From Rallus limicola (taxonomy: Eukaryota; Chordata; Aves; Gruiformes; Rallidae), in the NCBI GenBank assembly GCA_022605955.1, contig JAKCOZ010000262.1, positions 186,001-250,000 of the forward strand: a stretch of DNA of 64,000 bases, read 5' to 3'. Position 1 is the stretch's first letter. Each line of letters opens with the position of its first letter. Shown here one piece after another: positions 1 through 10,640 of the stretch. The translations under genes were made by a program, and so were the position numbers. The notes beneath the pieces were generated by a model. That model did not search any database. It saw nothing but the letters and a program-made list of their open reading frames with translations, and was not told where the DNA came from.

Positions 1-323
1 GACAACCAGCACCAAGCAGAATTCCCCACCTGGCCTGAAGTCGAGTGGGACTGACGGGACCCCGCAGCTCCACGGTGGTAGCTATTGCCCCTTTGCTGTC
101 CTTTCTCCCCATCTTTCTCTCTCTTTCTTGCATCTCGGTGAATGTTGATGTAGCTGTTAAACTCCTTCTTGTCCTTATGGCCTCTGACCTGGTTTGTGTC
201 TTAATCTCACTCTGGGAAGAACAAGGAATCTCCCCCAGACCGGACCTTTCCGGGTCGGGACACACCTGTGTCCACCAGCAGCGCAACAGGGACGTTCCCC
301 CAGCCCAGAGCTGCTCCTGCCAG
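1..323 (+). mobile_element. ERV LTR-derived segment (R/U5 side) upstream of ART gene 1
   Basis: Nearly identical to 57826-58147 (+) and to the minus strand of 6155-5840. The window starts inside the element, just after where the other copies carry the R-region poly(A) signal. All three copies share their gene-side limit at a ctgctcctgccag string (about 323, 58147 and 5840), after which they differ. With the following exon it probably forms the 5' noncoding part of ART gene 1, with a donor at 367. Its LTR identity is inferred from the fuller copies, which have a TATA-like box and AATAAA and lie next to ERV pol remnants. Confidence 0.7.
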
Positions 324-738
324 CAGGATCTGGGGAGCAGCACATCCACACCACCACAGGACACAGGTATGGCTTCTCGCTGGCGTCCCCCCAGGGCTTT
401 GCTTCTGGCAGGAGACACCACAGACCCCCGGGCTGCCAGGGCCCTGGGGCCAGGCACTGGGGACACCCATCTCTGGGCATGGTCTGAGGCAAGCAGTGGT
501 GCTGGGGACTTGGCTGGTGCTGTGGTCGGGGTCTTGACCGGTGCCCTGGCTGGGGATGCAACTGGGGCTGCTTCCCCCCAGCCTGCCCCACTTCACAGCC
601 CCCTCACAGGCCCTGATCCCCCGAGTTGACCCCACCCTTGTTTCTCCACTTCCCCATCTGCCTGCAGAGGAACCAGTTGCTTCCCTGCCCACAGCACCGC
701 AGCAGCTGGGGGCTTCTCCCAGCGTGGCTCTGCCTGCC
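324..738 (+). other. 5' noncoding exon end, intron and leader of ART gene 1
   Basis: A candidate noncoding exon ends at 366 before a gtatgg donor. A pyrimidine-rich tract ends in ctgcctgcag at 667, and exon 2 starts at 668, 71 bases before the ATG at 739. The same donor and acceptor occur in the other two ART copies (donors at 5720 on the minus strand and 58682; coding exons from 5425 on the minus strand and 58983). A spliced leader running from the LTR into the ART exon is therefore likely. The frame can be read upstream of the ATG, but that part is intronic and not called coding. Confidence 0.6.
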
Positions 739-1554
739 ATGGAGCATCTGGCACTGGGCTTGGTGTGGCTGCTCGGGACGCTGGCTTCTGGCAGTCCCAT
801 GTTCCAGCGACTCCTTATTGAGGAGATGGCACTGGACATGGCCCCCAACTCCTTTGACGACCAGTACCAGGGCTGCAGTGACCAGATGGAGGAGGAGCTG
901 AAGGAGCTCAACCGCTCTGAGTTTGACCCCAACAGCAACTATGGCAAAGCCTGGAAAAAAGCAGCTGCTAAATGGCAGAAGCACAAGTCCCAGTCATCAG
1001 ATCTGAAGCCGGTGCAGGCAATCGCCCTGATGGCATACACCATACAGAGGCCCTCGCTGTACAAGGAGTTCAACGCGGCTGTGCGTGAGGCTGGGCGTTC
1101 CCCTGAGCAATACCTGCTCAACTTCCACTTCAAGGTGCTGCATTTCCTGCTGACCCAGGCCCTAAGTGCCCTGCGGGATGCCCAGCCTGGCCGCTGCTAC
1201 AGGGTCTACCGGGGGGTCAAGAACATCATCTTCACTGCCCAGCGTGGCCAAACTGTCCGCTTTGGGTACTTTGCCTCCTCTTCCCTAAACAAGATGCGTG
1301 CTAAGAAGTTTGGCACTGACACCTTCTTTACAGTGAAGACTTGCTACGGGGTCCCCATCGAAAACTTCTCCTTCTTCCATACAGAGGAGGAGGTCCTCAT
1401 CCCACCCTTTGAGACCTTCGAGGTCACCAGTGTCACCCACAAAGGGAACAGTGCCCGCATTGAGCTCCAGTCCCAGGGCGTGTACAGCAAGTACAACTGC
1501 GAGTTTCTGAAAGGTGATGTCCTGGGGGATGGTCCCTCCCTGCTGCTGCGCTGA
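739..1554 (+). CDS. Ecto-ADP-ribosyltransferase, arginine-specific type, copy 1 (secreted form)
   Basis: The enzyme transfers ADP-ribose from NAD to arginine on target proteins outside the cell. The 271-aa product starts with a signal peptide of about 20 residues (MEHLALGLVWLLGTLASG). The family R-S-ExE signature is complete: the NAD-contacting Arg in VYRG near residue 158, an S-x-S patch (FASSSL) near 180-182, and EEE followed by VLIPPFE near 216-218. Paired cysteines are retained. The start was chosen because it begins the signal peptide and is aligned in all three copies. The frame ends in LLLR with no hydrophobic tail, so a GPI anchor is absent; a relic of the anchor exon lies at 1649-1696. 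A poly(A) signal lies at 1765-1770. I cannot say which ART paralogue it is. Confidence 0.9.
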   Translation: MEHLALGLVWLLGTLASGSPMFQRLLIEEMALDMAPNSFDDQYQGCSDQMEEELKELNRSEFDPNSNYGKAWKKAAAKWQKHKSQSSDLKPVQAIALMAYTIQRPSLYKEFNAAVREAGRSPEQYLLNFHFKVLHFLLTQALSALRDAQPGRCYRVYRGVKNIIFTAQRGQTVRFGYFASSSLNKMRAKKFGTDTFFTVKTCYGVPIENFSFFHTEEEVLIPPFETFEVTSVTHKGNSARIELQSQGVYSKYNCEFLKGDVLGDGPSLLLR

Positions 1555-1599
1555 TGGGGGACGGGGTGGCCCCATCCCAACAGGTCTGCCAGCAAAGGG

Positions 1600-1696
1600 G
1601 GATCTGGACAGGGGGGAGGGTGACAGAGGCAGCTGGCCCTTGGGTCAGGGGTTTCTCCTGGCAGCCAAAGCCCAGGCAACAGCTGTGGGAATCTGA
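1600..1696 (+). pseudogene. Relic of the ART GPI-anchor exon
   Basis: From 1649 the frame reads GFLLAAKAQATAVGI then TGA, which matches the hydrophobic end of the anchor exon used by ART copy 3 (60002-60078). ART copy 1 has a stop at 1554 and has lost the matching donor, so this exon can no longer be joined in the usual way. Confidence 0.7.
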
Positions 1697-2614
1697 GACA
1701 AGATGCCACAACTGTTGTAGCACCATGGCAATGGAAAGAGGTTGGGATAAAGATCCACCTGAGAAATAAAGACTTGCTCCAAACCAAGGAGTCTCTGTTG
1801 CTTTCCTGCAGCTCCGTGGGCTGAGAGTGGCTGGGGTGGGGGCTGAAGCCGGCATCCAGCCCACTCACGTCTCCAGCCCTCCCACAGCTACAGCATCCTG
1901 CAGAGCGGTGCCCACAGTGCAGCTCTGCTCAAGTGGAGTGGGTGTGTCTTCAGTTTTGGGGTCTGCCCCTGCCTGCCCGTGGCTTCCTGCAGACTGGGGA
2001 GGGAGTTCACAGCTATTTACAGCAATGAGGGAGCAGGGAGCAGGTGGGCACCAGCCACCCGAAACCCCTGTGCCTGGAGCAGAGTCCTGCCAGGACAGGA
2101 TGGGCAGGTGGCTCCCCCATTAGAAGCACACAGGGTTCAGCAGCCCATGCTGGGGGACAGCCCCAACCCCACCAGATGCAGAGGGGGACACAATGGGCCC
2201 TGTTCCATGAGGGTCCCTGTGTCCTAAAGCTCTCCACAGTCCTCCCCACCCTCTGGCACAAGGTGCAGCCATGGGACCAGGCACCCCTGGGGCAGCAGCA
2301 GGGCTGCCCGTGGCTCTCTGGCCCCAATCTGGGATCACAGTGGGTCAGGGACACATTCTGCCTTCTACAGGCACCACAGCCACCTCCTTTCCCTCCCTCC
2401 TCACCCCACAGCTGCCCTCTGCACCCACACGCAGCCCTGTCCCCAGGACACAGGTGACTGCAGCTGACCCAGCCCCAGCTTTCAGGGTGTCAGATACCAG
2501 AGGGGACACGGGACAGGGAGGGAAGTGTCTGGCACAGCCAGGAGCAGGTGCCACAATCCAGGCACTGTGGGGTTTCATGGTCAGTACATGGTCCAGCCTT
2601 GCTTAACATAGTTA
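1697..2614 (+). repeat. ART 3' flank, duplicated segment
   Basis: Contains the poly(A) signal (1765-1770), then about 850 bases that recur at 60305-61160 downstream of ART copy 3, partly at 30940-31312 (after family gene D), and on the minus strand at 3991-4172 (after ART copy 2). No conserved ORF was seen. Confidence 0.75.
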
Positions 2615-2700
2615 TCACAGAATCACAGCACCTTTATATTTGGAAAAGACCTGTAAGATCATCAGGTCCAAGTGGAATTGTAATTGGGTGCCCACAGCTG
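2615..2700 (-). mobile_element. CR1 3'-end fragment
   Basis: Starts with the reverse complement of the CR1 tail (atcacagaatcacagc) and continues into a diverged ggaaaagacc...atcatcaggtcc motif. The same insertion follows ART copy 3 at 61165-61232, so it predates the duplication. Confidence 0.7.
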
Positions 2701-2967
2701 CTGCTCTCCCCCAGGCCAAAGCTCACAGAGCAAGCCAAAGGTCCTACTGGAGCCAGCCTGCCTGGCGAGTGCACCCACAGGAGCTTGAGACAAAAGGGGC
2801 AGAGCGGCAGATGCTGCAGAGCAGTGAGGTGCAGGGTAGATGGTGGGGCTGGAGCAGTCAATTCCACATGTATTGGATGCCCCTCCAAGTGAAAGCAAAC
2901 TGTGGGCTGCACTCTGCTGCCAAAGGAGTCGAGAAGGAAGCGTTTGCACTGTGGGTTGTTGCATTCC
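2700..2967 (-). pseudogene. ERVL-like pol fragment
   Basis: Read on the minus strand, 2860-2950 matches the region at 56295-56385, which belongs to a fragment with a YIDD reverse-transcriptase motif. It is badly broken by frame changes and abuts the LTR at 2968. Confidence 0.5.
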
Positions 2968-3990
2968 TGTGGTGGATTGGCCCTGGCTAGAGGCCAAATA
3001 CCCACCAGAGCCACTCTATCACTGCCCTTTTCAGCGAAAAATATATATTGGGAGGCTTAGGAGTCAAGATAAGAAGAGGGGGATCACTCTGCCATTAGTG
3101 TCATTGGCAAAACAGGCTCAACACAAAATAAAGACAAGAAAACTAATTTATTACCCCACAGCTATGCACCCAGTGAACCAGAGTCAGGCAATGAGAAGTG
3201 CAGCCAGGTCTTAAAGCACCTTCCCCCTACCCATCCCTTCTTAGCAGACTTTAATCTGAAATCCACTACCTTCTTCACCCACCCCTCCAACCCCGAACAG
3301 GGAGGGGCAGGGGATGGGGAATGGGTTTTTCAGTCTGTTTCTCCCAAATTGTCTTATTTCTTAGCTGGGGGTGTGGGGGGGGGCAATTTACACACACCCC
3401 TGTGCACTGTTGGGTCCCACCCACAGCAGACAGTACTCCATGAAATTCACCAGTGTCAGATCTTCCTATTGGGGAGTCATCTCCTCACCACAGGCCTCAG
3501 CAGGGCTCCCTTCCATGGGGTGCTTAAGTTCGGGCCCAGACTCCTCCAGCCTGGACCCTCACAGAGTCAAAATCCCCCAGCAAACCTGCTGCAGGGTGGG
3601 GCAGTCTCTCCACAGGCCATCGATGGGATCTCCGCTCCACATCCTTATCCATGGGCTGCGAGGGGACACCCGCTCCACCATGCTCTTCTCCATGGGCTGC
3701 AGGGGAATCTCTCTCTGGCACCTGGAAGGCCTCATTCTTCCCCCTCCCTCCTTTGGGCCTGCCCTTGGTGTCTGCACAGCTCCTTACATCCTTTCAATCC
3801 TTTCTCTGTTGGCAAAATGCAGCTGCCTGCAGGGCTTTTTTCTCCTCAGGGTGATTCCCAGAGGCGCTGTGACCATCACTGACTGGCTCAACCTTGGTCA
3901 GCAGCCACTCTGGCCTTGAATCAGTCGATGTTTACTCTCTGGGGCCTGCAGAGAGCTTCTGGCTGCTGCTTGCAGGAGCCACCTTGGCAG
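2968..3990. mobile_element. ERVL-type LTR
   Basis: Begins tgtggtgg, the usual terminus of avian ERVL-class LTRs, and carries the 'gttgggataa/aagacaag' style internal sequence followed by about 600 bases shared with 8860-9612. The inner end is approximate. Orientation was not fixed; the adjoining pol fragment suggests minus. Confidence 0.6.
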
Positions 3991-4172
3991 CACAGAGAGG
4001 CAAAACTGCGACACTGTGCCAGACACTTCCCTCCCGGTCCCATGGCCCCACTGGCATCTGCCACCCTGAAAGATGGGGCCTGCTCGCACAGCTGCCACTG
4101 CACCCATGTCCTGGGGTTGGGGTTTCCTTTGGGCGCAGAGGGCACCTGAGGGGTGAGGAGGAAGCCCCAGAG
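3991..4172 (-). repeat. Remnant of ART 3' flank (downstream of ART copy 2)
   Basis: On the minus strand it matches 2440-2550 and 61020-61110. It shows that ART copy 2 once had the same 3' flank as the others, now cut by the ERVL-type LTR on one side and a CR1 on the other. Confidence 0.6.
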
Positions 4173-4174
4173 GG

Positions 4175-4370
4175 CAGGGTGACAGAACACTGGAATAGGC
4201 TGCCCAGGGGGGTTGTGGAGTCTCCTTCTCTGGAGATAGTCAAGACCCGTCTGGATGCCGACCTGTGCGCTGTGTCCTGAGGAACCTGCTTTGGCAGAGG
4301 GGTTGGACCTGATGATCTCTTGAGGTCCCTGCCAACCCCTACAGTTCTGTGATTCTGGGATTCTCTGCCA
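4175..4370 (+). mobile_element. CR1 3' end
   Basis: Plus-orientation CR1 tail: 'ggctgcccaggggggttgtgg', 'cctgctttggcag', then 'ttctgtgattctgggattc' at the end. It is inserted in the 3' flank of ART copy 2. Confidence 0.9.
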
Positions 4371-4544
4371 AAGAAACCAACCGTGAGCACAACTGCTGCT
4401 GCAATGGCCTGTGCCACCCCAGCCCTGCACCACACTGTGCCGCGCCACACTGCGCCCCACCACGCTGTGCCACGCTGCACCCTGTTTGCCGCTAAGGGCC
4501 CCATTGCTGGCAGACTCGTTGGGATGGGGCCACCCCGTCCCCCA

Positions 4545-5354
4545 TCAGCGCAGCAGCAGGGAGGGACCATCCCCCAGGACATCACCTTTCAGAAACTCGC
4601 AGTTGTACTTGCTGTACACGCCCTGGGACTGGAGCTCAATGTGGGCACTGTTCCCTTCGTGGGTGACACTGGTGACCTTGAAGATCTCAAAGGGTGGGAT
4701 GAGGACCTCCTCCTCCTCGGGGAAGAAGGAGTATTTCCTGATGGGGACACCATAGCAGGTTTTCACTGAGAAGAATGTGTCAATGCCAAACTTCTCAGCA
4801 CACATCTTCTCTAGGGAGGTGGAGGTGAACTTCCCAAAGCGGACAGTTTGGCCATGCTGGGCAGTGAAGATGATGTTCTTGACCCCCCGGTAGACGTTGT
4901 GGCAGCGGCCAGGCTGGGCATCTCGCAGGGCACGTAGGGCCTGGGTCAGCAGGAAATGCAGCACCTTGAAGGGGAAGTTGTGCAGGTATTGCTCACGGGA
5001 ACGCCCAGCCTCACGCACAGCCGCGTTGAACTCCTTGTACAGAGGGGATGTTTTTAGGCTGTATGCCATCAGGGCGATTGCCTGCTCTGGCTTCAGCACT
5101 GATGACTGGGGAATGTGCTTCTGCCATTCAGCTGTTGCTTTGTTCCAGGCATTGGAGTAGTTGCTGTTGAGGATAAACTCAGTGCGGTTGAGCTCCTTCA
5201 GCTCCTCCTCCATCATCTGGCTGCAGCCCTGGTACTGGTCGTCAAAGGAGTTGGGGGCCATGTCCATCTCTATCATGTGGACTTGTTTGTCCATGGGGCT
5301 GATAGTGGCCAGCGTCCCAAGCAGCCACACCAAGCCCAGTGCCAGATGCTCCAT
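4545..5354 (-). CDS. Ecto-ADP-ribosyltransferase, arginine-specific type, copy 2 (secreted form)
   Basis: Same role as copy 1. The product is 269 aa with an N-terminal signal peptide (MEHLALGLVWLLG). The active-site signature is intact: VYRG, FTSTSL, and a run of glutamates (EEEEE) before VLIPPFE. It ends in the same LLLR as copy 1 and has no hydrophobic C-terminus, so it is predicted to be secreted. The frame is open upstream to 5537, but that part lies in the 5' intron (candidate acceptor before 5425) and is not called. Copy 2 is tail to tail with copy 1 and closer to it than to copy 3. No anchor-exon relic was found downstream; that region is cut by a CR1. Confidence 0.9.
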   Translation of the reverse strand: MEHLALGLVWLLGTLATISPMDKQVHMIEMDMAPNSFDDQYQGCSQMMEEELKELNRTEFILNSNYSNAWNKATAEWQKHIPQSSVLKPEQAIALMAYSLKTSPLYKEFNAAVREAGRSREQYLHNFPFKVLHFLLTQALRALRDAQPGRCHNVYRGVKNIIFTAQHGQTVRFGKFTSTSLEKMCAEKFGIDTFFSVKTCYGVPIRKYSFFPEEEEVLIPPFEIFKVTSVTHEGNSAHIELQSQGVYSKYNCEFLKGDVLGDGPSLLLR

Positions 5355-5839
5355 GGCAGGCAGAGACACCCTGGGAGAAGCCCCCGGCTGCTGCGGTGCT
5401 GTGGGCAGGGAAGCAGCTGGTTCCTCTGCAGGCAGATGGGGAAGTGGAGAAACAAGAGTGGGGTCAACTCGGGGGAGCAGGGCCTGTGAGGGGGCTGTGA
5501 AGTGGGGCAGGCTGGGGAGAAGCAGCCCCAGTTGCATCCACAGCCAGGGCAGCAGTCAAGACCCTGACCCCAGCACCTGCCCCAACACTACTGCTTGCCT
5601 CAGACCATGCCCAGAGGCAGGTGTCTGCAGTGCCTGGCCCCAGGGCCCTGGCAGCCCGAGGGTCTGTGGTGTCTCCTGCCAGAAGCAAAGCCCTGGGGGG
5701 ACGCCAGCGAGAAGCCATACCTGTGTCCTGTGGTGGTGTGGATGTGCTGCTCCCCAGATCCTGTGGCACCCAGCCCCTCGGTGCCTGCCTGTTCCTGGTA
5801 GGAAAGAGGAGAACCAGGCACCCTTTTTAGAGCAGTCCT
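5355..5839 (-). other. 5' leader, intron and noncoding exon of ART copy 2
   Basis: Minus-strand gtatgg donor at 5720-5715 and a ctgcctgcag acceptor just before 5425, the same as in copies 1 and 3. Next to the LTR it keeps about 110 bases that copy 1 has lost (from 'aggactgctctaaaaaggg'). Confidence 0.6.
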
Positions 5840-6440
5840 CTGGCAGGAGCAGCTCTGGGCTGGGGGAACGTCCCTGTTGCGCTGCTGGTGGACACAGGTG
5901 TGTCCCGACCCGGAAAGGTCCGGTCTGGGGGAGATTCCTTGTTCTTCCCAGAGTGAGATTAAGACACAAACCAGGTCAGAGGCCATAAGGACAAGAAGGA
6001 GTTTAACAGCTACATCAACATTCACCGAGATGCAAGAAAGAGAGAGAAAGATGGGGAGAAAGGACAGCAAAGGGGCAATAGCTACCACCGTGGAGCTGCG
6101 GGGTCCCGTCAGTCCCACTCGACTTCAGGTCAGGTGGAGAATCTGTGTGGTGCTGGTTGTCAGGGCTCTTTTATTGAGGTGTATTGCCCCTTCTGAGAAA
6201 CAATCAGCATATTCTAAGAACTGTTGAGCTTAACCCCACCCACCCCTTGGCGGTGCTGCCTGTGCCAAACACCATCCCCAGGGGCTCTGCTCCAGACACA
6301 TCTCTAACCATGTCCTTTTCAAAGCGTCCTGACTTGGGGAAACTCACTTCACAGCTCAGGGAGAGTTATAAAGCAGGTACATTTGTTGCAGCGCTGGGTG
6401 CATGGGGGTGAGCTGGTCCTAGGGAAAATTATAACTGACA
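5840..6440 (-). mobile_element. ERV LTR upstream of ART copy 2
   Basis: Minus-strand LTR with an intact AATAAA (6175-6170) just before the gagccctgacaacc motif and a TTTATAA box at 6372-6366. The same unit lies at 57560-58147 upstream of ART copy 3 and, cut by the window edge, at 1-323. An ERV pol remnant of matching orientation lies upstream. It may supply the promoter of the ART gene. Confidence 0.7.
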
Positions 6441-6721
6441 AGAAGTCAGGCATCCTCGCTGTGGTTTCTTCCATCCCCTGAAAACAAAAGTAAAACCAAA
6501 TTCTTTCTCTCTGAGAGGAAGGGGAAAAAAAAGCAGCGAGGGGGGAGAAGCAGTGAGCCCTTCACATGAAAGGCACCAACAAGACAATGACTATGGAACT
6601 ATGCAGGGAAATAATATCTTCATACATTCTCTTCAGGCAGACATCAAAGATTTTAACCGAAAAAAGAAAAAAAGAAAAAAGCAAACTCGGTTCGTTTTAA
6701 GGAACCAAAAGTAGGTGGTGA

Positions 6722-8690
6722 TTAAAAGGATGGAACAATCCACCTCGGGTTGATTCTGTGTCCCTTCCCATGGGCATCCTTCACTTTCCAAGCATATTTA
6801 TTCATGGGAATTTCAAGTACCTGTGGCAGAGTCCTGATGGTGGGTAATTTCAGCAAAACTGGTTGCCCAGGAAAATGAGAGGAGTTGTGGGGATGGTCAG
6901 GGCTGTGGAGATTTGGAATCTGGGTTGGATCCTGGACAATTTCCCTTCCCTGTGTGTCCTGGCTGAATCTTGGGACCTGCTTTAGGATTACTTTGTAAAC
7001 ACATTTCACACTGCTGAGTTACTTCTTTAATTGTGGTATACAAGTTTTTAGCTATTACAAAGCAGCACAAATCTTTGTATAAGTCTTCAAATCCCCAATG
7101 GGTCTTTCTATGTTCGGGCTTTATGGGGTTCTTATTTTTTCCATTCTGATCCTCAATTAACTTCTGATCCTCTTTAGAATACTTAGATTCACAGTCAATT
7201 TGTACTTTACCATCTGGGACCAGAGACTGCACTTCTACCCCACCCTCTTCCACTGCTCTTTTGGAGTCATGATCTGCCATCACGTTGCCTACATCTTGGG
7301 CAGTATTTGTTCTCTGACAGGCTTTACACTGCCTGATTGCCCTTTTCTTGGTAATTGTACTGCAACTAAAAGTCCAAGAATTTTGCCTGCATGTTTTATG
7401 CCTCTTCCTTGGGTGGACAAGAGCCTTCTTTCTTTCCAAATGGCTCCATGGGCATGGACTACTCCAAATGCACATCTGGAGTCAGTCCAGATGTTCATCT
7501 TTTTCTCTTTTGTCAGTTCCAATGCTCAGGTCAAGGCTACTGGCTCTGCCTTTTGCTGAGGTGTTTGGGGCAAGAGCTCCAGACTCTGTTACCTGCTCCT
7601 CACTGGTTACCACATATCCAGCTCTCTGCACACCTTGTCACACAAAGCTGCTTCCATTGGTGTACCATGAGCCTCCAAGTGTTCTACAGTGGATTTCCTG
7701 TGGGATCAGGCTGGCTGGAGTATATTGCCTCAATTGTTTCCAAGCAGTCCTGTGGCACCAGCTCCTCTGCAGTTCCACTAAGAATGGATGCTGGGTTGAC
7801 AGTGTTAGTAACCACTATTTTTACATCATCTTGTTCCACCAGAATAGCTTGCTATTTGAGGAACTTCTAGGCAAGAGCCAAAGGCCTCCCTTCACTTCCA
7901 AGACTGCTGATAAAGTGTGTGATACCAGGACTATTATCTGTTGGCCTAGTGTGGCTCTGTGTGCTTCTTGGATATTAAGCGCTACCTCTGGCACTGCCCT
8001 CAGGCAGCTAGGCCAAGCCTTGCTGACTTCATCAGGCTGTCTGGAAAAGTAAGCCACTGCCTGTGGGTATGGTCCCAAATTTTGGGGCTAAGTTGCTAGG
8101 GCTGTCCCTTGTCTCTCATGGGAGAACAGCCAGAAAGGCTCAGTTATATCTGGAACCCCTAGGGCAGGTGCTTCCATCAGCTTTTCCTTCAGCAGGTGGA
8201 AGGCTCTTTTTGGCTCCCTTTGCCAAATTAGATTCTCTTTGCCTGTTTGTAATAGATCAAAAAGTGGTTTTACCAGCATTCTGTAGTTATAGATCCATAG
8301 GTGACACTATCTGGTCAATCCCAGGAAGGTGCAAAGTTCCTTTGCCATCCCTGGTTGAGGAAGCTGACAAATGGCTTCCTTTCTGGCTGTCCCCAAGGTC
8401 CTCTGGCCCGCAGTTATTCCTTCTCTCTGGCAATTAGTAGATCATCCTCATACTGCAACGCTACTCCAACACCTTGTGGCCGCTCCCATTGTTCCAAATC
8501 TTCAGCTAACTGATTTTCAAAAAGTGTAGGGCTATTTTTGAATCCCTGTGGCAACACAGTCCATCTTAGATGTGTTTTTCCTCCAGAATCTGGCTTTTCC
8601 CGTTCAGATGTCAAGAGCAGCTGACTTTCCTGGCTCAATTTGAGGCAAGATAAAGCATCTTTCAGGTCCAGTACAGTAAAATAAAGCCAG
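6722..8690 (-). pseudogene. Decayed gammaretrovirus-like ERV pol (RT, RNase H, integrase parts)
   Basis: Read on the minus strand: an RT piece with LPQGFKNSP and QYEDD (the usual YVDD motif altered) at 8638-8414, an RT/RNase H connection at 8279-8088, an RNase H piece with WTDSRCAF at 7520-7290, and an integrase C-terminal piece ending at 6722. Stops and frame shifts separate the pieces, so no functional pol remains. No env was seen between it and the LTR. The integrase end matches 57000-57266 (+). Confidence 0.8.
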
Positions 8691-9612
8691 TTCTTAGCAG
8701 ATTTGACTTTATTGAAGATTTTACTCCTTTCTTCCCCGCCTCAACATGGCGTGGGGAAGGGCAGGGAATGGGGAGTGGGGTTCCAGTCCATTCCTCACAA
8801 GCTGCTGTCCTCCTCCAGATCTTTAACCACCTCTACTTCCCCCTACCCTTCCCTTCTTCACAGCCTTGACTTTAGTCATTAATTTGTTCCCTGATTCCCT
8901 CGATCACAGCGCAGGGAGGGGCAGGGAATGGGGGTTTGCAGTCACTTCCTCTCAAGTTGTCTTTGTTCTCAGCTGGGGCCAGCTGGGAGGGGGAATTGTA
9001 AACACACACCCCCTTCCCCTGCTGCACCATTGGGTCCCACCCACAGCAGACAATCCTCCACAACCTTCTGCAGCGTGAGTCCTTTCTATCGGGGAGTCAT
9101 CTCCTCACCACAGTCCTCAGTGGGGCTGCCTTCCATGAGGTGCTGACCTTTGGGCCCAGACTCCTCCGGCCTGAACCCTCACAGGGTCACAGGTCCTTGG
9201 TAAACCTGCTGCAGAATGGGTCAGTCTCTCCACAGGCTATAGGTGGAATCTCTACTCCCCATCATTATCCATGGGCTGCGAGGGGACACCCTCTCTGCCA
9301 TGGTCTTCTCCAGGGGCTGCAGGGGAATGTCTCTCCAGCACCTGGAGGGCCTCATTCTTCCCCCTCCCTCCTTTGGGCCTGCCCTTGGTGTCTGCACAGC
9401 TCCTTACATCCTCTCACTCCTTTATCTGATGGCAAAATGCAGCTGCCTGCGGGGTTTTTTTCCTCCACAATGTGATTCCCAGAGGCGCTTTGACCATCAC
9501 TGACTGGCTCAACCTTGGTCAGCAGCCACTCTGGCCTTGAATCGGATGATGTTTACAGTCTGGGGCCTGCAGAGAGCTTCTGGCAGCTGCTTGCAGGAGC
9601 CATCTCGGCAGC
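8690..9612. mobile_element. ERVL-type LTR, second copy
   Basis: Shares most of its length with 3230-3990, including the 'tgggtcccacccacagcaga' and 'atccatgggctgcgagggga' blocks, with substitutions and small gaps. It is inserted at the RT end of the decayed pol. Confidence 0.6.
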
Positions 9613-9879
9613 ACCCCTGTTCTACATTACAACCCAGCTACACAAAACTGCTGCAGTCACAAAGGCTGAGATAGGTAGAGATACTCCCTTGGATTCCTCC
9701 TTGAGCCTGCACCAGGCTTTGGGTGGAATCCAACAGATGTGGGGCCTGCTCGCACAGCAGGGCCCTGCCAGACAGTGCAGCCTACACAGCAGTCGGGATG
9801 CCGGTGTCTGTATCTTTGCATCTCTCTCGGGATGGGCTTTCAGCAAGGTCAGAAGGGCCCAGCCCCATATTGGGACCAC
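9613..9879. other. Unassigned stretch
   Basis: No gene or repeat recognised apart from a 'ggggcctgctcgcacag' string shared with 4076-4092. Confidence 0.4.
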
Positions 9880-10045
9880 CTCCCCAGGGAAGAGAAGGAC
9901 TGTGTGGTCTCAGGGCCACGATCTCATTGCGATCACGGAGATGCGGTGGGATAGCTCGCAGGACCGGGCTGCTGATGTGGATGGCTGCGTCCTTTTTCAG
10001 ACAGACAGGCTGGAAAGGGGAGGCAGGGGGGACGGGGTTTGCTCT
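9880..10045 (+). mobile_element. CR1 endonuclease-domain fragment
   Basis: The plus frame reads DLIAITEMRWDSS followed by FQTDRLERGGRG, the typical middle of the CR1 apurinic endonuclease domain. Such 5' CR1 parts are rare in bird genomes; it is isolated and cannot be active. Confidence 0.75.
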
Positions 10046-10640
10046 TGACTGGAGATTGTGGAGCTCTGCATAGGTGAAGAACGAGTCGAGATGTGAGGCA
10101 TAAGGGACAGGTTCCTCTGGGGACTCTCTGGTGAGGGCTGCGATAGGCCAGCTGATCTGCCAGCAGATGTGGGCAAGGCCTTTCCAGGTGGCTGCAGTAG
10201 CCTGAGGGCCACAGGCCCTGGGCCCAGCTGGGACATCAGCCACCCTGGTACTGGCTGGACAGGCTGCACGACCAGGCACACGGTGCCCAGGTGGTTCTTG
10301 CAGAGCCCCTGAGATCTGTCACGTAGAATTTGCCACTGAACAGGGACAGAAAGACTTCTGGGTTCGTGCTCAGGCGCTGCTTGGTTTAGGGTGCAGGGTA
10401 CTAGCTTGCTCACAGCTCTGCTTCTGCAGAAGGCCCAAAGGACTGAAAAAGAGTGTGCTTTGCTAAAAAGGACCCTGGGAGAAGAGCTGTGAGGCTGAGG
10501 AGGAGGAAACCATTTGCCCCAGCAGGTGCCAGAGCTGGGGCAGTCAGAGAGGCCCGAAGGCAACAAAACCTGGAGAAAACAGAAAGGTGGCAGGGGGAGT
10601 TTGTGTCCACCCCCCAACTCAAGGCCTCTGCAGATGACTC
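10046..10640. other. No gene recognised
   Basis: Short overlapping ORFs only, with no family signature. It could be further CR1 5' sequence or unique DNA. Confidence 0.3.
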
